Positions 45,031 through 54,672 of a DNA stretch of 64,000 bases are shown piece after piece (the first letter of the stretch is position 1; each line of letters opens with the position of its first letter). The notes under the pieces were generated by a model. That model had not been told where the DNA came from and ran no database searches. It saw only the letters and a list, made by a program, of their open reading frames with translations. The stretch covers positions 310,001-374,000 of the forward strand of contig NZ_BAYB01000009.1 in NCBI RefSeq assembly GCF_000685035.1. The letters run 5' to 3'. Both the position numbers and the translations under genes were made by a program. The stretch comes from Paraburkholderia ferrariae NBRC 106233 (lineage in GTDB: Bacteria > Pseudomonadota > Gammaproteobacteria > Burkholderiales > Burkholderiaceae).

Positions 45031-46584
45031 TCAGGTGCGGAACACCGCAACCGCCGAACTCAGGCGGCGCGCCTGATCTTCGAGCGAAGCCGCCGCCGCA
45101 GCGGCTTCTTCCACCAGCGCCGCATTCTGCTGCGTGACCTGATCCATTTGCGACACGGCGAGATTGACCTGATCGATGCCCGTGCTCTGCTCGGAAGCGG
45201 CCGAGGCGATCTCACCCATGATCGCGCTCACGCGCGCAATGGCGCCCACGATCTCCTGCATGTTCGATCCCGAACGCTCCACGAGGCCCGCGCCCGATTC
45301 CACGCGCGCCGTGGAGGTGGCGATGAGGTCCTTGATCTCCTTGGCGGCCGAAGCGCTGCGCTGCGCAAGCGAGCGCACTTCGCCCGCAACCACGGCAAAA
45401 CCGCGCCCCTCTTCGCCGGCACGCGCGGCTTCGACGGCGGCGTTCAACGCGAGAATGTTGGTCTGAAACGCAATGCCCTCGATCACGCCGACGATATCGC
45501 CAATACGCCGCGAGTCGCCGACGATATTCTGCATCGTGCCCACCACCTCGCGCGCCAGGTCGCCGCCCTGGGCGGCGAGCCCCGAAGCACCTTCCGCCAG
45601 CGAACTGGCCTCCTGCGCGTTGCTCGCCGTCTGCTTCACCGTCGACGTGAGCTGTTCGATGCTGGCCGCCGTTTCTTCGAGCGACGCGGCCTGCTCTTCG
45701 GTGCGTTGCGACAGATCGGTGTTGCCCGTGGCAATCTCGCTCACGCCGGTATCGATGGAGGAGATGCCGTCGCGCACCGTGCTCACCATCGTGATGAGCG
45801 CCTCCTGCATGCGCTGCAGCGCCGCCGAGAGTCTGCCCATTTCGTTCTGGCTCGTGACCGCGACTTTCGCGGTCAGGTCGCCGCCGGCAATGCGCTGGAA
45901 CTGCGCGATTGCGGCATCGACGGGATGGACGATCGCGCGCATGAGCGCCACGCGCGCGAGCGTGGCGAGCAGCAGCGCGAGAACCATGCCGGCCGCCACG
46001 GCAATGCTGATCGCCACGAAGCGGTCGCGCGCGGCCTGATAGCGCTGGGCGCCGTGGTCGATCTGGCGCTTCTCGAGCGTGAGCATCGCCTTTTCGTAGC
46101 CGTTGTAGAGCGCGGGCAGCTTGTGCGCCTGGAGTTCCTGAAAACCGTTGCGGTCGCCGCCTTTGAGCGCCGCGAGTGCGGGAGTCACGCCGTTGTTCAG
46201 GAAGGCATCGCGCTTGTCCAGCATGTCCTGGATGAGGCGCCGGCCTTCGTCGTTGGGCGTGACGATCGAGCGGTAGTGATCGAGGCGGTCGTTCGAGTTC
46301 TTCAGATACTGGTCGAAGCGGCCGAGCACGGCGGTCGCGCCCGCCGTGTCGCCGAGGTCGGAGAGCGACGCATAGGTGGCAAGCGCCAGGCGCAGACGCA
46401 GCAATTGCCCCGCGCTGCCTTCCAGGTCGGCCACGGCCGGCGTATCGACGGTGTACATCTCCTGCAGCGATGCGTTGCTCTCGCGCATCGAGAAAAGCCC
46501 CAGCGCCGCGCCGATCACCAGCACAACACCGAAAAACGCGACCATGAGCGTGAGGCTCGCGCGTATCGACAGCTTGTTCAGCAT
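45031..46584 (-). CDS. Methyl-accepting chemotaxis protein
   Basis: 517 aa. Membrane segments at about residues 9-31 and 189-211 enclose a four-helix-bundle periplasmic ligand domain. HAMP follows at about 212-265 and the cytoplasmic signalling domain to the end. The hairpin tip [20 protein letters not shown] is intact. The Tar-like organisation ends without a CheR-binding NWETF tail (ends AVAVFRT). ATG 46584 follows GGGAGACGGAA. It would signal to CheA/CheW encoded elsewhere; the ligand is unknown. It sits alone between GST and LysR genes. Confidence 0.92.
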   Translation of the reverse strand: MLNKLSIRASLTLMVAFFGVVLVIGAALGLFSMRESNASLQEMYTVDTPAVADLEGSAGQLLRLRLALATYASLSDLGDTAGATAVLGRFDQYLKNSNDRLDHYRSIVTPNDEGRRLIQDMLDKRDAFLNNGVTPALAALKGGDRNGFQELQAHKLPALYNGYEKAMLTLEKRQIDHGAQRYQAARDRFVAISIAVAAGMVLALLLATLARVALMRAIVHPVDAAIAQFQRIAGGDLTAKVAVTSQNEMGRLSAALQRMQEALITMVSTVRDGISSIDTGVSEIATGNTDLSQRTEEQAASLEETAASIEQLTSTVKQTASNAQEASSLAEGASGLAAQGGDLAREVVGTMQNIVGDSRRIGDIVGVIEGIAFQTNILALNAAVEAARAGEEGRGFAVVAGEVRSLAQRSASAAKEIKDLIATSTARVESGAGLVERSGSNMQEIVGAIARVSAIMGEIASAASEQSTGIDQVNLAVSQMDQVTQQNAALVEEAAAAAASLEDQARRLSSAVAVFRT

Positions 46585-46815
46585 TTCCGTCTCCCGCAGT
46601 CGAGCCCGCGGCCGCCGCGTTTTCATCTGTTGTCCGGGCGGCCATGACCGTGTTGAAGCGGCACGCGCGGGAACGCCGATGGAATTCGGCATTCATTTAA
46701 TGTCTACGGCAGGCGGCGGCGGAACTTTATAGCGGGGCGCATAACGTTTGCGCCGCGTGCCGCTTTGCCCTGCTTTTCGTCCCGTCTTCACTCCCCCTTC
46801 GCATCGTCCCGCGCC

Positions 46816-47736
46816 CTACTCGCGCCGGCCGCAGGCAACGAGGACGCGCTCGCGCAGCCAGCGGTTGCCCGGCTCGTTGCCGGTGCGCTCGTGCCAGTAG
46901 AGATTGAGCGCCACGGGCGGCAGGTCGAGCGGCATCGGCAGCACGCGGTTGCCGAGCGTGGCGTTGAGGAGGCGGGCGTAGCCGTCCACCATCGTGAGGA
47001 GGAACGGCGTCTGTACGGCCACGAGGCTCGCGGCCAGGTAGTGCTGGCAACGGTGCACGACGTTGCGCGACAGGCCCACGCTGTCGAGCGCGAGATCCTC
47101 CACCGAAATGCCGCGCCGCCGCGACGTCACGGCGATGTGTTCCGCATCGAGGTAGCGCTGCGCCGTGAGCGCCCCCTGGAACTGCGGCCCGGCCACCACG
47201 CACAGCGGCTCGCGCATGAGCTGGCACTGGCGCAGTTCGGCGTCGGCGGGGCGGGCGATCTCGATGGCGAGATCGATCTGGCCCGCCGCCATTTCCAGCT
47301 TCAGTTCGGCCCAGCGCACCCCGCCGCTGCGCACCCGCACGCGGGGCGCGCGCTCGCGAACCCCGGCGATGATCGCCGGCAGCAGCACGGGCTCCAGTTG
47401 CTCAGGCATGCTCAGGGTGAACGTGCGCGCGTCGTGGACCGGATCGAACTCCTTCAGGCGCCCCACGCTGTCCTGCAGGATGCCCAGCGCCTGGGCGATG
47501 GCAGGCGCGAGCCGCCGCGCCTCGGGCGTGGGCGCGACGCCGCGGCCCTCGCGCACGAAGAGCGGATCGTCCAGTTGCTCGCGCAACCGTGCCAGCGCAT
47601 GGCTGATGGCCGACTGGCTCAGATGCAGGATGGCCGCCGCGCGCGTGAGATTGCGCTCGCGATACACGACTTCGAAGACCCGGAACAGGTTCAGGTCGAT
47701 GCGGCCCGTGGCCGGCCATTCATGCTGATCGTTCAT
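46816..47736 (-). CDS. LysR-family regulator (NodD/LinR-like subgroup)
   Basis: 306 aa. It starts with DLNLFRVFEVVYRERNLTRA, then AAILHLSQSAISHALARLRE, typical of the LysR subgroup with NodD and PcpR. The substrate domain has LYWHERTGNEPGNRWLRE near the end. It is divergent from the acyl-CoA ligase (47928) with a 6-5-6 inverted repeat at 47825-47841 between, so it probably controls the ligase-carboxylase operon. Confidence 0.9.
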   Translation of the reverse strand: MNDQHEWPATGRIDLNLFRVFEVVYRERNLTRAAAILHLSQSAISHALARLREQLDDPLFVREGRGVAPTPEARRLAPAIAQALGILQDSVGRLKEFDPVHDARTFTLSMPEQLEPVLLPAIIAGVRERAPRVRVRSGGVRWAELKLEMAAGQIDLAIEIARPADAELRQCQLMREPLCVVAGPQFQGALTAQRYLDAEHIAVTSRRRGISVEDLALDSVGLSRNVVHRCQHYLAASLVAVQTPFLLTMVDGYARLLNATLGNRVLPMPLDLPPVALNLYWHERTGNEPGNRWLRERVLVACGRRE

Positions 47737-47824
47737 GGTGCGTGTCTGGTGTCTCGGGCCGTGCCCGCGAAGCGCTTGCCTTCATCGAACAAGGCGTGGG
47801 CGCCGGAGCCGGTTGTCCGTCAAT

Positions 47825-47841
47825 CATGAACATTATTCATG
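47825..47841. promoter_or_regulatory. Inverted repeat in the LysR/ligase divergent promoter
   Basis: CATGAA (47825-47830), CATTA, TTCATG (47836-47841): a perfect 6-bp dyad that also fits T-N11-A (T47827, A47839). It lies 89 bp before the LysR start codon and 87 bp before the ligase start, a typical LysR site position. Confidence 0.6.
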
Positions 47842-47927
47842 TTGCGGGATGAAAAACCATCAGTTCCCGCCCTCGGTCCGCCCCTCTAACATGGGCAGAC
47901 CGTCACCCGCAGGTCTGCGAGGCCCCG

Positions 47928-49619
47928 ATGAACGAACGCGCGTATCTGGATCATCTCCACCGGCTCTGGAATGACGCATGGCCCGCGGGCACGCCGCGCG
48001 AGCCGCACTACCCGCTCGGCCAGCGGCCGATCGCCGAATATCTGCGCGAATGGGCCCGCCGCGCGCCCGAACGCCCCGCCCTGCACTTCTACGGCCGCAC
48101 ACTGAGCTACGGCGAACTGGACCGGCTAAGCGACCGGTGCGCCGCGCTGCTCGCCTCGCTCGGCGTAAAGCCCGGCGACCGGGTGGCGGTGTTCATGCCG
48201 AACTGCCCGCAGATGCACGTCGTGTTCTACGGCATCCTCAAGTGCGGCGCCGTGCACGCGCCCGTGAGCCCGCTTTCGAAAGCACTCGAACTCGGCTATC
48301 AGCTCAAGGACAGCGGCGCGCAGGTGCTGATCGGCTTCGATCAACTGCTGCCCGTGGTGCGCCAGGTGCGAAACGAATGCGGGCTGCGCGCGGTGCTCGC
48401 GACGAACCTGGGCGAGATGCGCGGCGCCGCGTCCGCCATCCCGGTGCCGGACCTGGTGGAAGCGCCGAAGCTAACCGGCGACGATTTCATCGACCTGCTC
48501 CCCGCGCTCGAAGCCATCGAAACGCCGCCCCCCGCGCATGTCGCGCAACTCGACGACATTGCCGCGCTCAACTACACAGGCGGCACGACCGGCCTGCCCA
48601 AGGGCTGCATCCACACCCACGGCGACATGCTCTACACCTGCGCGAGCTTCCTGCCCGTGGCGCTCGCCGCCGACGAGAACGCCGTGTTCCTGAACTTCCT
48701 GCCCGAGTTCTGGATTGCGGGCGAAAACGCGGGCCTGCTGTTCCCCGTGTTCGCCGGCGCCGCGCTCGTACTGCTGGCGCGCTGGGACCCGCTTGCGTGG
48801 ATGAGCGCCGTGCAGCATTACCGCGTGAGCCATTGCGGCATGCTCGTCGATAGCGTGGCCGAGGTGCTCGACCATCCGCGCGCGGCCGGTTTCGATTTCG
48901 CATCGCTGCAGCGCGTGGGCGCGATCTCGTTCATCAAGAAGCTCACGCCCGATTACCGGCGCCGCTGGCGCGAACTCACGGGCTGCACGCTCTACGAGTT
49001 CAGCTACGGCATGACCGAGACACACACCTGCGACACCTTCACGCTCGGCCTGCAACACGACGACCTCGACCTGCGCGCGCAACCCACCTTCGTCGGCCTG
49101 CCGGTGCCCGGCACCGAGTTCAAGGTGTGCGACTTCGCGAGCGGCGCGCTGCTGCCGCCCGGCACGGAAGGCGAGCTCTGCGTGCGCTCGCCGTCGCTCC
49201 TCAAGGGCTACTGGGGCCGCCCGCAGGCCAGCGCCGAAGCGCTGCGCGAAGGCTGGCTGCACACCAGCGATCTTGCCGTCATCACGGAGGAAGGATTTAT
49301 CCGCTATCTGGGACGGCGCAAGGAAATGCTCAAGGTGAACGGCATGAGCGTCTTCCCGAGCGAGCTCGAAGCGCTGCTCGGCCAGCACCCGGCCATTGCG
49401 GGCAGCGCCGTGATCGGCCAGCCCGACGCGGCGCGCGGCCAGCGCCCCGTGGCCTTCGTCGTGCTCAAGCCCGGCAGCACGGCAACGGCCGAAGCACTCG
49501 CGGCGTGGTGCCGCGAGTCCATGGCGCTCTACAAGGTGCCGGAGATCCGCGTGCTGGACGCGCTGCCGATGACGGCCACCGGCAAGGTCCGGAAACAGGA
49601 ACTGGAAAATCTGCTGTGA
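47928..49619 (+). CDS. AMP-dependent acyl-CoA ligase
   Basis: 563 aa ANL-family ligase. The P-loop LNYTGGTTGLPKGCIHTHGD is near residue 216, the adenine motif is YEFSYGMTETH, the hinge is LHTSDLAVITEEGFIRYLGR, and the C-terminal catalytic lysine is in MTATGKVRKQELENLL. It activates a carboxylic acid to its CoA thioester. Its stop overlaps the start of a single-chain acyl-CoA carboxylase (GTGA), so its product is probably carboxylated by the next enzyme. The substrate is unknown. ATG 47928 gives a complete N-terminus. Confidence 0.9.
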   Translation: MNERAYLDHLHRLWNDAWPAGTPREPHYPLGQRPIAEYLREWARRAPERPALHFYGRTLSYGELDRLSDRCAALLASLGVKPGDRVAVFMPNCPQMHVVFYGILKCGAVHAPVSPLSKALELGYQLKDSGAQVLIGFDQLLPVVRQVRNECGLRAVLATNLGEMRGAASAIPVPDLVEAPKLTGDDFIDLLPALEAIETPPPAHVAQLDDIAALNYTGGTTGLPKGCIHTHGDMLYTCASFLPVALAADENAVFLNFLPEFWIAGENAGLLFPVFAGAALVLLARWDPLAWMSAVQHYRVSHCGMLVDSVAEVLDHPRAAGFDFASLQRVGAISFIKKLTPDYRRRWRELTGCTLYEFSYGMTETHTCDTFTLGLQHDDLDLRAQPTFVGLPVPGTEFKVCDFASGALLPPGTEGELCVRSPSLLKGYWGRPQASAEALREGWLHTSDLAVITEEGFIRYLGRRKEMLKVNGMSVFPSELEALLGQHPAIAGSAVIGQPDAARGQRPVAFVVLKPGSTATAEALAAWCRESMALYKVPEIRVLDALPMTATGKVRKQELENLL

Positions 49620-52600
49620 CGAAACCCATCAACACCCTGCTGATCGCCAACCGCGGCGAAATCGCCATTCGCATTGCCCGCGCGGCCGCCGATGCCGGCC
49701 TGCGCAGCGTGGCCGTATTCGCCGATGACGACGCGCAATCGCTGCACGTGCGCAAGGCCGATGCGGCCGTCCCGCTCGGCGCACGCGGCGCGGCGGCTTA
49801 CCTCGACATCGAGCGGCTGATCGAAACCGCGCTCGCCAACGGCTGCGACGCCGTGCATCCCGGCTACGGCTTTCTCAGCGAAAGCGCGGCGCTGGCGCGG
49901 CGCTGCGAAGAAGCCGGGCTCAGCTTCGTCGGCCCCGGCGCCGACGTGCTGGAAACCTTCGGCGACAAGACGCGCGCCCGCGAGCTTGGCGCGCGCTGCG
50001 GCGTGCCGCTCGCGGCGGGCAGCAACTGCGCCGTCACGCGCGAAGAAGCGCATGCGTTCTTCGCGGAACACGGCGCGATCATGGTGAAAGCACTCGCGGG
50101 CGGCGGCGGACGCGGCATGCGCGCGGTGCGCCGCGCCGAGGAACTCGACGACGCCTGGGCGCGCTGCGAGTCCGAAGCCCGCGGCGCATTCGGCGACGGC
50201 GCGCTCTACGTCGAACGTCTGATCGACGACGCGCGGCACGTGGAAATCCAGGTGGTGGGCGACGGCGTACAGGTGAGCCATCTCTGGGAGCGCGACTGCA
50301 GCTTGCAGCGCCGCCACCAGAAGGTCATCGAAATCGCACCCGCGCCGGGCCTCGACCCCACGTTGCGCGAACGCATGATCGACGCCGCGCTCACGCTGGC
50401 ACGCGCCGTGAGTTATCGCGGCATCGGTACGTTTGAATTTCTCGTCGATCGCGCGCGCGGAGATTTCGTCTTCATGGAGGCGAATCCGCGCGTGCAGGTC
50501 GAGCACTGCATTACCGAAGCGATCACGGGTGTCGATCTCGTCGCCACGCAACTGCGCCTCGCTCAAGGTGCGACGCTCGCCGCGCTGAAACTGCAGGAAC
50601 CGCCCGCCGTACGCGGCTACGCCGTGCAGTTGCGCGTGAACCTGGAAACCATGCAGGCGGACGGCAGCGCCCGCCCCGCCGGCGGCGTGCTGCGCGCCTA
50701 CGAGCCGCCGGGCGGCGCCGGCGTGCGCGTGGATGGCTATGGCTACGCGGGCTACGCCACGAGCCCGAGCTACGACTCGCTCGTCGCGAAGGTAATCGCC
50801 CACGGAGACGACTTCGCACTCGCGCTGCGCCGTGCCTCGCGCGCGCTCAGCGAGTTTCGTCTGGAAGGCGTGGCCAGCAATATTCACTTCCTGCAAAACC
50901 TGCTTCAGCTCCCCGATCTCGCGAGCTACAGCGTCAACACGCGGTACATCGAAGAACACATCGGCACACTGCTCTCCGCGAGTCACGACGCGCATCCCCA
51001 ACGGTTCTTCCGCAACGCGGCGGCGGCACCCGACGAAGCAGGAGCAGGCCGCAACGAGGCCGCTGCGCCGTCCGGTTGCGTGCCGCTCAACGCGCCAAGC
51101 CAGGGCGTGCTCGTAAGCCTGGACGTGCAGGCCGGCGATACGGTTGCCGTCGGCCAGCAGGTGGCCGTGCTCGAAGCGATGAAGATGGAGTTCGTGGTTC
51201 AGGCGAGGCAAAGCGGGATCGTGCGCGCGGTGGCGGTCGAGCCCGGCGGCAGCGTGTTCGAAGGCGCGCCGCTGCTCTACGTGGAACCCGCCGAGGTGAC
51301 GGGCTCGGCGGAGCACAACGAAACGGAACACGACCTCACGCATATTCGCGCCGACCTCGCCGAAGTCCTCGAACGCCACGCCATCACGCGCGACGAACGC
51401 CGCCCGCTCGCCGTGGCGAAACGGCGCAAGACCGGCCAACGCACCGCGCGCGAGAACCTGAACGACCTGCTCGACGCGGACAGTTTCATCGAATACGGTG
51501 CGCTGGCGCTCGCGGCGCAGCGCCGCCGCCGGCCGCTGGAAGACCTGATCGGGCAGAGCCCTGCCGATGGCCTCGTAGCCGGCCTCGGCACCGTCAACGC
51601 GGAGCGCTTCGGCGCGCAGGCCGCCCGCTGCATGGCAATCGCCTACGACTACACGGTGTTCGCAGGCACGCAGGGCATGATGAGCCACAAGAAAACCGAC
51701 CGCATGCTGCAACTCGCGGAACAGTGGCGCGTGCCGCTCGTGCTGTTCGCCGAAGGCGGCGGCGGGCGCCCCGGCGACACGGACTACGTGGGCGTGGCGG
51801 GCCTCGACTGCCACACCTTCGCGGCCATGGCGCGGCTCTCGGGGCGCGTGCCGCTCGTGGGCGTGGTGTCGGGGCGCTGCTTCGCGGGCAATGCCGCGCT
51901 GCTCGGGTGCTGCGACGTCATCATCGCCACGCGCAACGCGAGCATCGGCATGGCGGGGCCGGCCATGATCGAAGGCGGCGGACTCGGCAAGTTCGCGCCC
52001 GAGGAGGTAGGGCCGTCGAGCGTGCAGTCGGCCAACGGCGTGATCGACGTGCTCGTGGAAGACGAGGCCGAAGCCGTGCGGGTGGCGAAGCAATACCTCG
52101 CCTACTTTCAGGGCCCGCTCGCCGACTGGACCTGCGCCGATCAGCGCCTGCTACGCGAGGCGATTCCCGAAAACCGCCTGCGCGTTTATGACATACGCCG
52201 CGTGATCGAAACGCTCGCCGATAGCGGGTCCGTGCTCGAATTGCGCCGACAGTTTGCTCCGGGCCTCATAACGGCGTTCGTGCGCATAGAAGGCAAACCG
52301 TTCGGATTGCTTGCCAATAATCCCATGCATCTGGGCGGCGCCATCGACGCGCAGGCCGGCGACAAAGCCGCGCGCTTCATGCAGCTATGCGATGCGTTCG
52401 ACATTCCGCTGCTCTCGCTGTGCGACACACCGGGTTTCATGGTCGGGCCGGAATCGGAAAAGCAGGCCACCGTGCGGCATGTCTCGCGCATGTTCGTCGC
52501 GGCGGCGAGCCTCAGCGTGCCCTTCTTTACCGTCGTGCTGCGCAAGGGCTACGGGCTCGGCGCGCAGGCCATGGCGGCGGGCAGCTTCCACGCGCCGCTC

Positions 52601-52912
52601 TTCACGGCGGCCTGGCCGAGCGGCGAGTTCGGTGCGATGGGGCTGGAAGGCGCGGTGCGGCTCGGCTATGCGAAGGAGCTTGCGGCGGTGGAAGACCCCA
52701 TCGCGAGACAGCAATTGTTCGAGCGCATGGTGGCCGAAGCGTACCGCAACGGCAAAGCCATCAACATGGCGAGCTTCCTCGAAATCGATGCGGTAATCGA
52801 TCCGGCCGAAACACGTCACTGGTTGATGCGGGGATTGAATGCCGTGCCCGCGGCGATGCCCGGTTTGTCCGCGGGCAACGGCAAAAAGCGGCCTTTCGTC
52901 GATACGTGGTGA
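49616..52912 (+). CDS. Single-chain acyl-CoA carboxylase (biotin carboxylase-BCCP-carboxyltransferase fusion)
   Basis: 1,098 aa. Residues about 1-450 form biotin carboxylase (INTLLIANRGEIAIRIARAA; ATP grasp KALAGGGGRGMRAV; HVEIQVVGDG; EANPRVQVEH). About 490-565 is the biotinyl domain with VLEAMKMEF, biotinylated K523. About 605-1098 is a complete carboxyltransferase with both N and C lobes (RTARENLNDLLDADSFIEYG; AGNAALLGCCDVIIAT; GYGLGAQAMAAGSF; PSGEFGAMGLEGAV). This all-in-one order matches the long-chain acyl-CoA carboxylase class, not the usual two-subunit enzymes. The start overlaps the ligase stop (GTGA). It carboxylates an acyl-CoA, probably the ligase product, using bicarbonate and ATP. 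Confidence 0.92.
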   Translation: MTKPINTLLIANRGEIAIRIARAAADAGLRSVAVFADDDAQSLHVRKADAAVPLGARGAAAYLDIERLIETALANGCDAVHPGYGFLSESAALARRCEEAGLSFVGPGADVLETFGDKTRARELGARCGVPLAAGSNCAVTREEAHAFFAEHGAIMVKALAGGGGRGMRAVRRAEELDDAWARCESEARGAFGDGALYVERLIDDARHVEIQVVGDGVQVSHLWERDCSLQRRHQKVIEIAPAPGLDPTLRERMIDAALTLARAVSYRGIGTFEFLVDRARGDFVFMEANPRVQVEHCITEAITGVDLVATQLRLAQGATLAALKLQEPPAVRGYAVQLRVNLETMQADGSARPAGGVLRAYEPPGGAGVRVDGYGYAGYATSPSYDSLVAKVIAHGDDFALALRRASRALSEFRLEGVASNIHFLQNLLQLPDLASYSVNTRYIEEHIGTLLSASHDAHPQRFFRNAAAAPDEAGAGRNEAAAPSGCVPLNAPSQGVLVSLDVQAGDTVAVGQQVAVLEAMKMEFVVQARQSGIVRAVAVEPGGSVFEGAPLLYVEPAEVTGSAEHNETEHDLTHIRADLAEVLERHAITRDERRPLAVAKRRKTGQRTARENLNDLLDADSFIEYGALALAAQRRRRPLEDLIGQSPADGLVAGLGTVNAERFGAQAARCMAIAYDYTVFAGTQGMMSHKKTDRMLQLAEQWRVPLVLFAEGGGGRPGDTDYVGVAGLDCHTFAAMARLSGRVPLVGVVSGRCFAGNAALLGCCDVIIATRNASIGMAGPAMIEGGGLGKFAPEEVGPSSVQSANGVIDVLVEDEAEAVRVAKQYLAYFQGPLADWTCADQRLLREAIPENRLRVYDIRRVIETLADSGSVLELRRQFAPGLITAFVRIEGKPFGLLANNPMHLGGAIDAQAGDKAARFMQLCDAFDIPLLSLCDTPGFMVGPESEKQATVRHVSRMFVAAASLSVPFFTVVLRKGYGLGAQAMAAGSFHAPLFTAAWPSGEFGAMGLEGAVRLGYAKELAAVEDPIARQQLFERMVAEAYRNGKAINMASFLEIDAVIDPAETRHWLMRGLNAVPAAMPGLSAGNGKKRPFVDTW

Positions 52913-52918
52913 ACGCGC

Positions 52919-52944
52919 GCGGGCGCCCGGCTTGCGGTGCCCGC
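52919..52944. terminator. Possible hairpin between convergent carboxylase and SDR genes
   Basis: GCGGGCGCC (52919-52927) pairs with GGTGCCCGC (52936-52944) with one mismatch, loop CGGCTTGC. It lies in the 40-bp gap between stops at 52912 and 52953. No T-run. Confidence 0.4.
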
Positions 52945-52952
52945 TCCATCGC

Positions 52953-53723
52953 TCACACCGACTTCACTTCCCCGCCATCCATGCGCAGCGTCGTGCCCGT
53001 CATCCAGTGTGCCGCGGGCGATACCACGAACGCCATCAGCTCGGCGATTTCCTCGGGCGTACCGTAGCGCGCAATCCCCGCTTCCGCCGGGAATTTTGCG
53101 GTGGCCTCTTCCACTGTCATGTCGTGCAGCGGCGCCCAATGTTCGAGGTAGCTGCGCCGCCGGCCCGTCATCACCGCCCCCGGCAGCACGCTGTTGACCT
53201 GCACGCCGTCCGCAATGCCGCGATCCGAAAACGCTTTGGCCAACGCCACAATCGCTGCGTTGATCGTGCCCACCGCCGCGTAAGGCGCCTTGGGAAACAG
53301 CGCCGAATTGCCGGACATCAGCACGACCGACCCCGAAACCGCCTTCAGCGAAGGCCACGCGGCCACCGTGAGACGACGCGCGCCGTGCAGCTTCAAGGCG
53401 AGCCCGCGGTCCCACTCTTCGTCGCTCATCTCGAACACATCGATCTGCGGCACCGCGCCCGCAATGTTGAGCAGCGCGTCGATCCGGCCGAACGCCGCGA
53501 GCGTGCGGTCCACCACTTGCCGGGCCGCGGCCGCGTCGCCCAGATCGAGGTCGATCACGAGCGCCTGCGCACCCGCGCGCTGCACCTCTTCGGCGGTCTC
53601 ATCGAGGTTCGCGCGGTTGCGCGCAACGAGCGCGATCGCGCCAAAATCGCGCGCAAGCCGGACGGCTGTGGAGCGGCCGATCCCCTGGCTCGCACCCGTG
53701 ACGATTGCTACTTTCGTGGACAT
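52953..53723 (-). CDS. Short-chain dehydrogenase/reductase with altered active site
   Basis: 256 aa Rossmann-fold protein. The cofactor motif TGASQGIG is at residues 10-17, NIAG at 86-89, and serines of the active-site strand in LMSGNS at 135-140. The catalytic YxxxK reads Y148-A-A-V-G152, so the conserved Lys is Gly. The start ATG 53723 follows GGAGAAAACG. It is the last gene of a three-gene operon with two alpha/beta hydrolases. The missing Lys predicts lost or changed oxidoreductase activity; a binding role or different chemistry is possible. Confidence 0.85.
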   Translation of the reverse strand: MSTKVAIVTGASQGIGRSTAVRLARDFGAIALVARNRANLDETAEEVQRAGAQALVIDLDLGDAAAARQVVDRTLAAFGRIDALLNIAGAVPQIDVFEMSDEEWDRGLALKLHGARRLTVAAWPSLKAVSGSVVLMSGNSALFPKAPYAAVGTINAAIVALAKAFSDRGIADGVQVNSVLPGAVMTGRRRSYLEHWAPLHDMTVEEATAKFPAEAGIARYGTPEEIAELMAFVVSPAAHWMTGTTLRMDGGEVKSV

Positions 53724-53778
53724 CGTTTTCTCCATGTCGTGAATGGAATGGGGCTCGCGCCTGGCGCGCGGCGCACAG

Positions 53779-54633
53779 TCAACGGGCAAGGAATGCCGCA
53801 ATGGCTTCGGCAATTTCCGCTGCGTGCGTTTCGAGCGCGAAATGGCCGGTATCGAAGAAGCGCACGACGGCCTGGGGCAGGTCGCGCTTGAATGCCTCCG
53901 CACCGGCGGGCAGGAAGAACGGATCGTGCTTGCCCCACACTGCCAGGAACGGCGGTTGATGCGTGCGGAAATACTGCTGGAATGCGGGATACCGTGCCAC
54001 ATTGTTACGATAGTCGCCAAAGAGGTCGAGCTGGATTTCATCGGCGCCTGGACGCGCGAGATAGTAGTCGTCGAGCGTATAGCCGTCCGGCGAGACGCGC
54101 GTCGCGTCGGGTACGCCGTGCGTATACTGCCACTTCGTCGTTTCCGGCGTGAGCATCGCGCGCAGCGCCTGGCGGTTCGCTTCGGTCGGCGCTTCCCAGT
54201 ACGCGCGGATAGGGTTCCAGCCGTCGCTCAACCCCTCTTCGTAGGCGTTGCCGTTTTGCGAAATGATCGCGGCAATACGTTCAGGATGACTAACAGCCAA
54301 ACGAAATCCCGTGGGCGCGCCGTAATCGAACACGTAAACCGCGTAGCGGTCGAATCCGATCACCTCGGTGAAGCGCTCGATCACCTTCGCGATGTTGTCG
54401 AACGTGTAAGCAAAACGATCGCGCGAGGGCATATCCGACTGTCCGAATCCGGGCAGGTCCGGCGCCACGATATGAAAGCGGTCGGCCAGCTTCGGAAGCA
54501 GATCGCGAAACATATGGCCGGAACTCGGGAAACCATGCAGCAGCAGCAACTTCGGCGCATCGGCACGACCGGCCTCGCGATAAAACACGTTGAAACCATC
54601 GACATCGGCATTGCGGTAAGAAACGGCGGACAT
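53779..54633 (-). CDS. Alpha/beta hydrolase, haloalkane dehalogenase / epoxide hydrolase-like
   Basis: 284 aa. It has LLLLHGFPSSGHMFRDLLPK at the oxyanion side, and the nucleophile elbow is V-F-D103-Y-G-A, an Asp nucleophile as in haloalkane dehalogenases and epoxide hydrolases rather than Ser. A cap domain follows (about 130-215, DGWNPIRAYWE), the acid is in WGKHDPFFLPAGA, and the base His is in FFDTGHFALETH. ATG 54633 follows AAGGAGAGAGAGC. It lies in the operon between the SDR and the Ala-elbow hydrolase. The substrate is unknown. Confidence 0.87.
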   Translation of the reverse strand: MSAVSYRNADVDGFNVFYREAGRADAPKLLLLHGFPSSGHMFRDLLPKLADRFHIVAPDLPGFGQSDMPSRDRFAYTFDNIAKVIERFTEVIGFDRYAVYVFDYGAPTGFRLAVSHPERIAAIISQNGNAYEEGLSDGWNPIRAYWEAPTEANRQALRAMLTPETTKWQYTHGVPDATRVSPDGYTLDDYYLARPGADEIQLDLFGDYRNNVARYPAFQQYFRTHQPPFLAVWGKHDPFFLPAGAEAFKRDLPQAVVRFFDTGHFALETHAAEIAEAIAAFLAR

Positions 54634-54672
54634 GCTCTCTCTCCTTGAAGGGCGAATCAGTCAGGCATTCAT

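Noticed and set aside
49529..52093. 854-codon minus-strand frame opposite the carboxylase
   Set aside because: Antisense composition (His/Ala/Arg-rich), no domain, while the plus strand has an unmistakable biotin enzyme.
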